From: Nymphaea colorata
Lineage: Eukaryota > Streptophyta > Magnoliopsida > Nymphaeales > Nymphaeaceae
DNA length: 64,000 nucleotides
Direction: 5' to 3'
Assembly (NCBI RefSeq): GCF_008831285.2
Contig: NC_045142.1
Coordinates: forward strand, 11,546,716-11,610,715
Below, piece after piece: positions 34,757 through 45,619 of this stretch. Positions within the stretch are counted from its first letter, which is position 1; each line of letters starts with the position of its first letter. The translations under genes were made by a program, and so were the position numbers. Below the pieces are notes generated by a model that ran no database searches, had not been told where the DNA came from, and saw only the letters and a list, made by a program, of their open reading frames with translations.

Positions 34757-36160
34757 TGGTTTTATGATGATATAAATTAACAATAGAAGTCATCTTGTTT
34801 TGTGATAAGCAACAACTAAATTCTATCTTGCATGTTAATTAGAAAACTTAAATTTTTAATACTAGTCCCATCCTATTTCTAGGAGGTAGAAGACTACTCT
34901 AAGAATATTGTATTGTATTACGACCCATTTGTTCTTTCCATTGGTATGAATTATACCACTTAATCCTGCAACCCAAGGTTTAGAGGGCATGTGCAACCAA
35001 TTTTAACTTGGTGGTTGAAGGAACCATTGTTGTGTGAAGCAGTAGAATTTCTTAGAAACTGGGTGTAAATTTTGGAGATTTTTTAAATATATATCTATCA
35101 TAAGTATCTTGAATCCAAATCTATTTTGTAATAATGTCCTGTAAGATTTAAAAGTAAAGCTAAATATTTTGTTCAAGTGTTCTGCCTTTAGAGTGTATAT
35201 CACCTATATCAATGATTTGATGCATTAAATATGTTTGAGAATGTCTATGGTAAAAACAAAATATATTGGGCACATATTTTGTGCTCAATCCGATAATCTT
35301 GAGTGAGATGCCAACATTAAAGAGACAACACTGAATGAGATGTTATAATTCGATGAATTAGCTTGAGCTAGAAGATATGGCTCAACCCATAGGTGTGATA
35401 GGTGTGAGCAATATGTGACAATCTTGTTTTTTAGAAAACTTATAGCTTTGCATGCCTATATCTTATGGAACACATACATAAATTAGTTATAACTTTTTTG
35501 CATGTCCATTGAGTAGTTATGTACTCTCGACTTATTTTGTCTTGCAAGTGATCTTAATACCAGCCTCTAGTACATGCACGTGAGCTTGGCTTACATGGCA
35601 GCACTTGATGTGTCATTTGTTTTGGATAGTTAAATGGATTTGGGCTTTGATGATGAAAGTTTTATTATATAAACATCTTATGCTTGTCTGAGCTAGATGT
35701 GTCTCAAACTTTATGTGTATATGTAGGTTTGATAACCCCAACTACTGGCATATGTCAAACTTTATGTGTATATGTAGGTTTGATAACCCCAACTACTGGC
35801 ATATGTTTTGAGAACTAAGATACAACTTTCAATTTTTGTGTGACTATCATTTATGTGCTTCATTATGATGCTTTTGCTAATAAGAGGTTTTTTTAAAAGA
35901 AAATTTTTTTATATGAAAACCAATCAAGGAGTTGAACTTTTAACTTTGCTTTTTATGTAACAACTTTTTTGTTTCCGTTATGATATTGGTTTTTCGATGA
36001 CACACTACTACTGTCAATTGATGTTGGTATGAAAACAACTCAATTTAATATCTCTCTCTCTCTTGTGTGGATGTATGTGTTTGAAGTAAGTGAATTTCTA
36101 GAAATAATGCATAATACCAGCCTACTCATTGTCAGCCCATTGTAACATTATATACATGTG
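34757..36160. repeat. Unclassified 1.4-kb repeat, copy 2 (uninterrupted)
   Basis: Collinear with 22052-23263 plus 28690-28800, in the same orientation, with many substitutions. The site equivalent to the chromovirus insertion is an intact (CT)n stretch near 36052-36064. Unlike copy 1 it holds a 53-bp internal tandem duplication (near 35708-35812). No coding potential is seen. Confidence 0.82.
35708..35812. repeat. 53-bp tandem duplication inside repeat copy 2
   Basis: A unit containing TTTATGTGTATATGTAGGTT and ACTACTGGCATATG occurs twice in succession. Copy 1 (near 22990) has a single diverged unit, so the duplication arose after the copies separated. Confidence 0.85.
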
Positions 36161-36164
36161 AAAA

Positions 36165-37827
36165 AGTTGGTCAAACATTATTTTTAGTTGTGAAGTGAAC
36201 CTAAATTGAGTGGAAGATATAGTTTATGTTGATAGGAAATCTTTACTAGTAGTTTTTTCACGTCAAAAAATGATGAAAAGCATTAATACGAAGTACTTCA
36301 AACTACAATGTCAACATCTAATGCAAAATAAGAATCATATCAAAGTAACACAAATTTAGAAAAGAAACTACTATCAACATAGAACATGAAGTCAATTTGG
36401 GTCAATGATACATAGATAATGATATCTACGAAAACAAGAATGAATGCAAAAGAAAAAGCAAGTTACACTAAAATTTTCTCTAGATACACACTAAAAGGGA
36501 ACTTTTCTTAGGAGAAAATTTCATCTTTTTTGTTTCTAACATTAAAAAATTTCTTCATATTTAGATTTGGTGGTGGGAAAGGCATTTTTTTTGCTATTAG
36601 TAACTAAGTTCACCAATTCTTTTCTAAAATTTATCAATGAAATTGTAGCATTTTTTTACGTGTTTCTTCATTGGGGCATCCATGTCAATTTGGTTTCATT
36701 CCAAGCCAATTGAAGGTCCAGAACAGCAAGTATTTATTAGGGAACTTGAGTAAGTCCATAAAGACAACATTATGTAGAATGCACAATTCATTTTTACCAT
36801 TTTGAGCACACACTAGCTTGTTCTGATAAATTGGAAATCTAAGAGCACAATCATGCATAAACCACACAAAATAGATTAATCAATCACCATATGACAAATT
36901 CAAAGTGGCTTCTTTCAGCAAATGCAAATAGGCAAATCATTTCACGAACAACAACATTAACAACAAACATCAATACTATTAATATAATATTAGCATATAT
37001 GTACCATATGCATGGAGCTAGAAAACAATAACCAGAGGTTCATAGGAGACTCAAATCAAGCCAAAACAAAGGTATTCAACAATATAGAGACTATTTCACA
37101 TGCAATTACAAACTCTTGTAGCTTAAAGAAACTTATACAAAAACAAGTTTAAAACAACAAAGATAAGTAAAAACCATCTCGATATTAAATTCACAAGACT
37201 AATTCGCAGACATGCATGTGAGTGGACAAATTAAAAACACTAAGAACATAATGTTTTCTATGTATAAACATAGAAATCATTGAAGATAATGTTATATTTA
37301 CCTCCCATTCTCAAAGTTGGGTAAATCCTAGAAGTTTCTAAAATAGTGGCCTTATAATTGCCCTAAGAAACAAATAAACTATTGCCATCTTATGATCTCC
37401 AACAGATAAATAGGATATACCAACTTCATGTTCTTCTTTCCATGCACTTTTACCAATCAAATATCACTTCAATTGTAATATCCTCAAGACAAGACCGTGA
37501 TGTAATTATTTTAACAACCTAAGTAAGCACATTAGGTTCAAGCACTGTCAGAAGCGCTTTTGCCTTTGCTTTATTTTTTCTTTTGTATTTTTCAATCTTC
37601 AAATGTCATTTATGTAGTCAACCAAATGCAATAATGTGAAAGCCTTCAAGGAGTCCTTAGGTACGTTTAAGGATAAGCTTGTAATTGATGAAGACAAGTT
37701 ATAAGTACAACAATTTTAATTTATTATGATGAGAGGATGGATTATATTGGGAAGTTTGGCTATAATTATGAGATAAATAGTGTGTGACAATTAGCAAAAA
37801 AGTACCTGCCCCAAGGAGTAATTCTAG

Positions 37828-37910
<83 letters not shown>

Positions 37911-39000
37911 CTAGATTTTGAAAAAACAATGATTTTCAAGAAAAAGAGTCTTACATTTGGGAATTTCTTATAATAATCATCTATGCATGAAATAAACTTT
38001 AATGCGGAATCTTAAACTCTTGGCCTTTATAGAAAAATTATATTAATGCCCCTACATTTTTTGCATCACTCAATAACAAAAGTTGAACACTCAAAGTTGG
38101 TAGGAAGAAGGTTTCTAGATGGAGTTTCAACAACTCATTTTGATGGCCCTTTCTGCTATCATGATTGGATTTATTATCTCAAGAACTATGGCTTACAGTG
38201 TTTCTCTTCAAACAATTCTTAATCTTGGTAAAGTAAATCATCTCAATTGAATCATGCTGATAATGGAAATCATAAAATTCTTTTCCATATTTATTTTTCT
38301 CCTTCCATTGCTTTTTCCAAAATCCATTGCTACAATATTTAACAATGCATCTAGGTTTCATGATAAAATGAATGCATAGCACCAAGCTTTTTTTTTTTCC
38401 AACGAATGGAACGAAATAGTTTGAGTACTTTTTCCTCCAATCACAATGTAGTGATGTTGGAACTTGCCAAGTGCTATAGCATTTCCATATTAAGAGATTG
38501 GGAGACTACGTATCTACATCATTGTTAAAATATTTGAAAAAATGTAAAAGCAAATTAGCAGCCAAGAACAAGAACATTTCCATACATAAAGAATGATGCT
38601 ATTAGTTTATCATGCATTGTCCAACACAAAGGTAGGCTCGTTGCTAATCATATTCTCTGGTGTAAGTAGAGGATTGAAAGACAACTTGTAGGAGAAGTAT
38701 CGCAAATAAATCGGATCCCCTCTTGTTTAAAATTTTTTCAATGAAACGTTTAAGTATTTAGTACCAAGTATTCTAATGCGCCCCAGGGAGAGGTCTGGCA
38801 AATAAATTGGGCCCCTCTCATTTAAAAACTTTACAATGAAACATTTGCCGTAGTAAATGGTTATCTTACCAAGATGCGTTGTCCTTCACTCCAGGGACAG
38901 ATGGATCCTCCATTAATGGCATAAAGATTATCGAATCCACTATTAAGCATATAAAGATTACAATAATGCAGAAAAGGGCAACACTAACATTACTCACAGC
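36165..39000. other. AT-rich intergenic sequence, no gene recognised
   Basis: Contains a long (TA)n tract (37831-37909) and an imperfect direct repeat near 38700-38750 and 38790-38845 (GGATCCCCTCTTGTTTAAAA against GGGCCCCTCTCATTTAAAAA). A minus-strand frame at 38179-38385 has no motif I recognise. The stretch probably contains decayed repeats. Confidence 0.45.
37831..37909. repeat. (TA)n microsatellite
   Basis: About 39 uninterrupted TA units. Confidence 0.95.
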
Positions 39001-39162
39001 TCCACCCGTCATTGTGGGAACACAAATGGCCTAGCAATTATCAACTGCACACAAACAAGGCAATAAATACAATCATAACCGATCTAATCGAAGATAGTGC
39101 AGCAGCCAGTGGGACCTGCACATGGAGGGTTGCTGCTAGCCTGACCGAATTCATCACCGCAG

Positions 39163-39402
39163 ATGAGCAACCAAGACAGGGCCATGACGATAGCTGCGGA
39201 AGAAGCGGTGGGCCGCCTCAGCACCAGCACCTTTCTGCTGAGGATCATCGTCCGCAACTTCGATCAGATCTCAAACCGCATACCCTTGCGCCTTCTGCAG
39301 GCAGTGGGATCCACTCACCGACAGTGGCTCTCTGCTGCTCTGCCTCAACTTCCTATGGTCATTGCATCTATTGGTACTTTTGCTCGTGCCCTTCACGCTT
39401 GA
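39163..39402 (+). CDS. Possible small ORF (79 aa), function unknown
   Basis: An open frame of 79 residues starts MSNQDRAMTIAAEEAVGRLS and has an alternating hydrophobic/basic pattern (FLLRIIVRNFDQ, PMVIASIGTFARA) and higher GC content than its surroundings. It ends 333 bases before the TBL start codon on the same strand. It could be a small gene, an upstream frame in the TBL leader, or chance. An overlapping longer frame (39012-39461) is of Ser/Thr/Cys-rich, less gene-like composition. I recognise no family. Confidence 0.25.
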   Translation: MSNQDRAMTIAAEEAVGRLSTSTFLLRIIVRNFDQISNRIPLRLLQAVGSTHRQWLSAALPQLPMVIASIGTFARALHA

Positions 39403-39734
39403 AAACGCCCTCCGCTACGTTGCTTTTTTCCTTCTCTCTCTTCTGTAGTCACCAATCTTAACTTTGTTGTTACCCAAAGCCCACTAAAGGAAGGGCAGTT
39501 TTGTTGTTTTATATCCGTCTTGGCCTTTGTAATTTTTTATTGTTAGATGATTTTATTGTTGTTCTTGGAGATTTGAAGGGTTTAACCATGGAAGTTGCTT
39601 TAGTTACTGCGTCGGCAGATGAACATAATGCTTGCCCATAGTTTAGAATTTGGTGAATAGTCTGCGGTTCTTGTTGGGTACTTCAGAAGAGAAAAAGGAG
39701 GTTAGTTAGAGCAAGTGAAAGAAAAATAGAGACC

Positions 39735-42700
39735 ATGCATACTGTGAAGGGGAGACCACCAATTCCGGTTTTTGCTGTGTTTGTCTGTGTTTTTTTTGTT
39801 GGGTTTTTCCTCTACAACGAAAATATCAGACGGATCCAGGAAGACAAGGCAGGTCGGCTTCGAGAGAGCCTGTCATCAGCAGTGAGCACACCCGATAGAG
39901 GTCGCAGCAGAACGGAGAATCGATCCAGTACCAGCTCAGGTGGAGATTCCACTAGATTCTTTTACTGCCCACATACTTTTCGTTTCTTACCTGATGAGAT
40001 CGTATGCTGGTGCTTTGGGAGTTTTAGGTGGAGCTTTCGACTGGTCGAAAGCGTGTCCTACAATCCGGAATCGCAGCCTCGGAGCAGAAGGAAAACGTTC
40101 TGGCTTGGAAACTCGTGGAGATGATTTCACAGACGAATTTGCAGATCAACGGCCCGAGGATTCAAATACCTGTGACCTATTTTCTGGGAAGTGGGTGTTC
40201 GATAATGCTTCATATCCTCTTTACTCAGAGCGTGATTGTCCTTATATGTCGGATCAGTTAGCCTGCCGGAAGCATGGCAGGCCGGATTCAGTTTATCAGA
40301 ATTGGAGGTGGCAGCCCCACAAGTGCAACTTGAAAAGGTCAGAATTTAAAAATGTTTGCATCTTGGGAGTGAGATATCCGATAGCTTGTCGACGGTAAAT
40401 GGGTTCTGTGTATATTGCTTTTTTGTGCAGGTGGAATGCAACGGCTATGTGGGAGAAGCTTAGGGGAAAAAGACTTGTGTTTGTTGGAGATTCCCTGAAT
40501 CGTGGGCAATGGATTTCAATGGTGTGTTTGTTGCAGTCCGTTATACCTAAAGACCAGAAATATATGACGCCCAATTCCCATCTCACCATATTCAAGGCTA
40601 AGGTACTCGGTAGTCTGTCCCCTCTCCACGTCTAGGCGACAAGGACAAACAACTAACATGTATGATATGTTTTAAAGAGAACTATCCTGAATAACTTCAA
40701 GGCACGAAAAAGGGGGAAAAAACTGCTGACAGAGCTGGCATTTTGTAACATATATGAGATGGCATTTTGTAACATATATGAGAAGACTGACGTCAAAGTT
40801 GGAGCTGGGGAACACCTTCTCTGATCACATAGAGATCAGTTATCCACAGAATATGTTCGAGAGGCAAAAGTGAAAGGATGAACGCTGTAAACTTGAGCGT
40901 TGTAGTATTCTTTACTATCTGTATGATCTTTGGAGAAGATTATGTTCCAAATTTTGCTGACAAAATAGTGTATTCTGAAAGCCTCTTCTTTTTCGCTTGC
41001 ATGTGTTTGTACAGGAATATAACGCTTCCGTGGAATTCTACTGGGCTCCTTTACTTGTTGAGTCTAACTCTGATGATCCTGTAAAACATAGGCTAAGCAA
41101 TCGGATTATCAGGCCTGATTCTATAGCCAAACATGCAGCTCACTGGGGAAAGGCAGACATACTCGTTTTTAATTCATATCTTTGGTGGAGAAGTGGAACC
41201 AAAATAAAGCTTTTGTAAGTTTATATTCTGGCTTTCGTCTTTTTCCAGATGAAATGCACATGCTTATCCAGAAATCTGGGATATGGGGCAAAGTAAACTC
41301 TGAACTTATCTTGCTTTTCTGGATAGCTTGGGGAACCAAAGTACAGCCAAGTGAAAAATAAAATTGTTCTCCTGGGATTTTATACGACTATGCTCTGCCA
41401 AAATGATGGATTGGTTACTTGGATGCCTGAAATAACGCATTCTTGTTCTGTATTTTGTTAACGAACATCTCCAAGCCAAGCATTTCATATCTTCAATAGT
41501 TTTACTTTACATGCTTACATGACTTGTATAATGCAGATGGGAAAATGCTGAAGATGGTGCCTGTGAGGAAACCGAAGGCTTGGAAGCCATGAAGTTGGCA
41601 TTAAGGACATGGGAAGAGTGGATCTTTTCAAATATAAATCCTCTGTTGACTCGAGTTTTCTTTGTTACCATGTCCCCAACACATCTCTGGTTAGTCCATT
41701 ATATTAGTTCTTGATTTGAACCTCTAGAATCTTAGATTGTGTAAAGAACAAAAAAGCCTTAACAATCAGAAGCTAATGAGGTCATTTGCACACACAACCT
41801 TGTGTTCTTTTCTATATCATTCAGAAGAGCAACTTAGGGATGGGATCTAGATATTCTTTTCTACTCAGTTTGACTGCAGGTATGGACAGAGTTGTTAGAT
41901 AGACAAGTACAAGTCCTTTCTTGGCTTGTTCCCTTTTACAATACCCTCGACACTGCTTAGTTAAGTATATATTGTCCATGGATTCATATCTCATCGGATG
42001 TTGCAATCATTACCCTCCAATAAACACAACATTTCCCTGGAAAAATTCATGTCTGTAGAAGGATAAACTTATCTATAATTGGATAAACAATTTCTGTTTC
42101 TTCATGTATAGGAAGGATTAATTACCTTGAGCAAAGGAATAGTCATGTTTGGAGCACATAGTTTATGGGTTGTAGTTTTTTGGATATAAATGTCATACTA
42201 GGTCCAATCTTGTCATTACATTAACAAAGGTATCCCAAATGCCTCAAGGTATATCAGCATCTGTGTTGCCTTACCGCTATTGAAGCTTGCAGGGGTTTCT
42301 TACCTTTTTCATTTGCAAAGAAGTCATAAATTATTAGCACCAATGTTAAACGGATTTAATATAATCTTCTCAAATATAGGTTAACAAATGCTACTTTCTT
42401 TGTGCATCTCTATTTGACACGTATATTCGATCAATCAGTTTTTTGGGCTCGAATGACAGTTGCATAATGCTTTTCCAAACTACCATCGTTTTGATAAAAA
42501 TGCATGCAGTTCATGTATTGTTAACAGCGACACTGCCTTCAAATTCTATGAAGTGTCATACTCCACCCTACCTAATTGAAAATTTTTAATTTTATTCCAT
42601 GTCACCAGATATGAAATTTGACCTAGTGCAGTCAATTGCAAAATCTCTTCATTCTTGAATGCAAAAAATGCAGCATAGGCCATTATCTGTTCGAAAGTTA

Positions 42701-43146
42701 CAAAGCCCAATGTTCCTATCCATTTGTATTTTCATCCACGTCACTGCTATATGCTTATATTGATTAATATGAACTGATAAGAGGCAGTTCAACTGTTATT
42801 TCATGTCTTGTGCAGGAGCCATGAATGGGGACCAAAAACTGGTGGCAATTGTTTCAATGAAACTACACCTATAACAACAGAGTACTACTGGGGAAGCGGA
42901 TCTGATACCCGCATCATGCGTATAGTTGACAATATTCTTGCCAGGCTGGGATCAAGAGTTACTGTCCTAAACATCACTCAGCTATCTGAGTATAGGAAGG
43001 ATGGGCATCCCTCTATCTACCGAAAATTTTGGGAGACATTCTCTAGTGAACAGATGTTAAATCCTGTAAGCCGTTCAGATTGTATACATTGGTGTTTGCC
43101 TGGTGTCCCAGATGCCTGGAATGAGTTGTTATATGCACTTTTGTAA
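39735..43146 (+). CDS. TBL: TBL-family polysaccharide (xylan-type) O-acetyltransferase
   Basis: Proposed exons: 39735-39939, 40028-40337, 40431-40602, 41015-41214, 41537-41689, 42816-43146, giving 456 residues. Residues 11-27 are a hydrophobic signal anchor, so this is a type II Golgi protein. The PMR5 N-terminal Cys-rich region starts near residue 115 ([10 protein letters not shown]) and includes [11 protein letters not shown] and WRWQPHKC. The acyltransferase domain has the GDS nucleophile motif [11 protein letters not shown] (Ser193), [27 protein letters not shown], and the C-terminal DCIHWCLPG (Asp435 and His438), completing the Ser-His-Asp triad. The VESNSDDP and NSYLWWR signatures resemble the TBL3/TBL31-35 (ESK1 clade) xylan acetyltransferases; the exact member is not resolved. 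The first junction is unusual: an 88-bp intron (39940-40027) is needed to bring the signal anchor in frame with the rest. All other junctions are standard GT..AG. Confidence 0.92.
40737..40784. repeat. 23-bp tandem duplication in a TBL intron
   Basis: GGCATTTTGTAACATATATG occurs twice in succession in the intron at 40603-41014. Confidence 0.85.
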
Positions 43147-45600
43147 GACATTCTTAACGTGTAATTTATTGTTCAACGAAATAAGATTTGCAAGTATTCA
43201 ATTTATTCTTTGCAAGAATAGCTGCATTTTCCTCTCCGACATTTCAAAGGTTGTTCGATGTCGTTTGGCATTCTTTGTTACTTGTCAATTGTATGTAACA
43301 ATCTTGAAACGAAAAAGGAGTTCTGAAGTACCCGAAAAGAATCGACATAAGGATCTGCCCTTTTCAGTTTTCACCATGTTGCTCTTTCATTTGCAAGCAC
43401 CTACATGTGTCCACCTGTTTTCGGATCAAATGCAGAAATTTTTGGCTTAATTGCATAAATAGAGAACTCTTTGATGGATAATCCAAAAACCATCAGCTAT
43501 TATATTCTTTCAAGATAAGACTTAGAATATCTAGGTATGTCATGCACATTAAGGCATGAACTGTCCCAGCGTTGAATTGAAGTAATAAAGACATGTATCA
43601 TAGCGGAATTTTTCTCAGATATAAGACGTTTTGTTGCCGGTCAAAGCATAGCATGCATAGAATACATTATTTTCAAGGGAAGGTGTAAATTTTTATTTCA
43701 TATCAGTCTTAATTATCTTATCAAAAAATTCTGCTCAAAGGTGCCATGATATACACCGAGTCTTATTTTCCCTATAGAAAAATTATAGCTAAGGAGAATT
43801 AGAATGCATACGCTTTAAGACACTTCTGTACAGGAGCATGATTGAGCTTGCAGTTCATATTTGGAACAGCACTTTGCAAGCACCTTTTTTCGAGGTTCGC
43901 TTTCCATGTAAAAGTCAATAGGTCAGACCCCTTAAGTGTTGCAGAGCCTAAAATACCATTGGTTCAAGTCACTGTTGCTGAAGCACTGGTAGCAGGACAT
44001 GGCAGCTTGTGGCTCATTATTGCTGTTGTCACCACCATTTTGAAACTGCGATTAAAAACGTGGAGATAGTGTCAGAAAAATAAGACAAAACAGATATCAT
44101 TTACCCTGTTTTTTCTGTTCTCTTTTAAACTTTTTGGATGCTCAAATTGTTGGTCTATTTATCAAGAAAAGTGGAAACTTGAATCAGTTCTAGTTACAAG
44201 ATTAACCAAGTTTATCTGGCAAAAATGCTGAACTAACTCCTTCTCGATCAACACGAATGTTGTGCTTCTTCCTATTTCCACAAATGATACTTGTGTTCTC
44301 CTTTGCGGTACCCCTGCCACATGATGGAATTGATTAAGTATTCACACGAAGATCAAGGTTCTGAAATAGTACTGGGACTGCAAGGTCATTCTCTTTTCTT
44401 CAAACTGCAGATTCCCAAGATTCACAAGAAATGATGCATCAATTTCTGAGGAAGAACTATAGCTTTTTCAAAATAGCTCCTGGTAAGACATTTGCTCATC
44501 TATCACCTTTTTCATAACTGAGGTTCTTTCCCTTTTGACTTCTTTCAAGAGAATCATAGACTGCCTATGAAGGCTTCGTCATATTGTTTGCATGGTTCCT
44601 ATGTCAATAGCACATTAAACCAAATAGAGCAGTTCACATGTAAAAGGTCCATGACACCTCAAACTGAGTCAAACTAGTGCCAGCCAAACAATATTTACCT
44701 TTTCAGCTTGGATTTTGTTATGTGCATTCTCCTTATTAATGGCAAAAAATAGTTGTTCAAGACTTGATGCTTTAATAACCTCTCACTAACTTCGGATACT
44801 CTCTCTCTCTCTCTCTCTCTTGGGTGCTGACAAGAGCAAACTGGATTTGGGAGCTGCAAATGTCTTGCACACATGTTAGTTGCTTAGCGTAAGGGGGGCT
44901 TGTGTTAAATCCATTGCTTGTGGTGTGCCACATTTGCATACATATCTGCGACATGGAATGCAAAGCCAATCAATCTCTTTCCTTTGAGGACCTAGCTGAT
45001 CCTTCATTTTTCTTCTATATGAAGAACTAGAATGCATCAATAATAAATCCAACTGAATAAGTTCCGCCAAGATTATTTTAAATTCTTAAAGGGCTGCAAA
45101 AAACAAGTGAGATTCAGTTCTGTATCTTAAGCCACTTTTGCATTACTTTTTCCATGTTTTTCAATACAAGTGTCCATGTTGTTTATGTTATATTCATTTA
45201 TCGAAGGCATGAAGTTTCTATTGTCTGTGAATATGAATGTATAGTTACTTCAGTTTGTGGTTAGCATGAGAGGTTACACAGTCAATGTATCTAACATACA
45301 ATAATTTTCAAGAAGTAATAAACAATATGTATGATTGTGATGCTTCAATTTACATAAGATACTATAGCTCCAAGCCATATGCATTTTTAGATATAGTTCC
45401 TGCAGTCAGCAGTTAACCATACTAGATCTTGAAAATGTTCAGACTGTTGATTAAAGGAAGCAGAACTAAAGAAAGCTGAGGTCAAGATATAATAGACTTT
45501 ATAATTTTTATGAAATCCTAACATACAAATGCAAAAAAAAGGAAAAAGAAAGAAAAAGTTGTTGGAAGAGATTTATAGTCCTTTTAAATATGATAGCCAT
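43147..45600. other. Convergent 3' flanks of TBL and SLP1
   Basis: This holds the 3' flank of TBL (+) and of SLP1 (-). No further gene is recognised. A (CT)n tract lies near 44800-44821. Short open frames (for example 43842-44069) have no motif. Confidence 0.5.
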
Positions 45601-45619
45601 ACCTAATAAGGTTGTGGAG

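Noticed and set aside
22052-36160. Reading the two 1.4-kb repeat copies as the LTRs of one retrotransposon holding everything between them
   Set aside because: There is no primer-binding site after copy 1, no polypurine tract before copy 2 and no matching outer flanks, and the enclosed relics point in opposite directions.
37699-37929. Frame with a long Ile-Tyr repeat
   Set aside because: It is a direct translation of a (TA)n microsatellite.
39012-39461. 149-residue frame upstream of TBL
   Set aside because: It is Ser/Thr/Cys-rich with no motif and overlaps the more gene-like 79-codon frame; probably noncoding.
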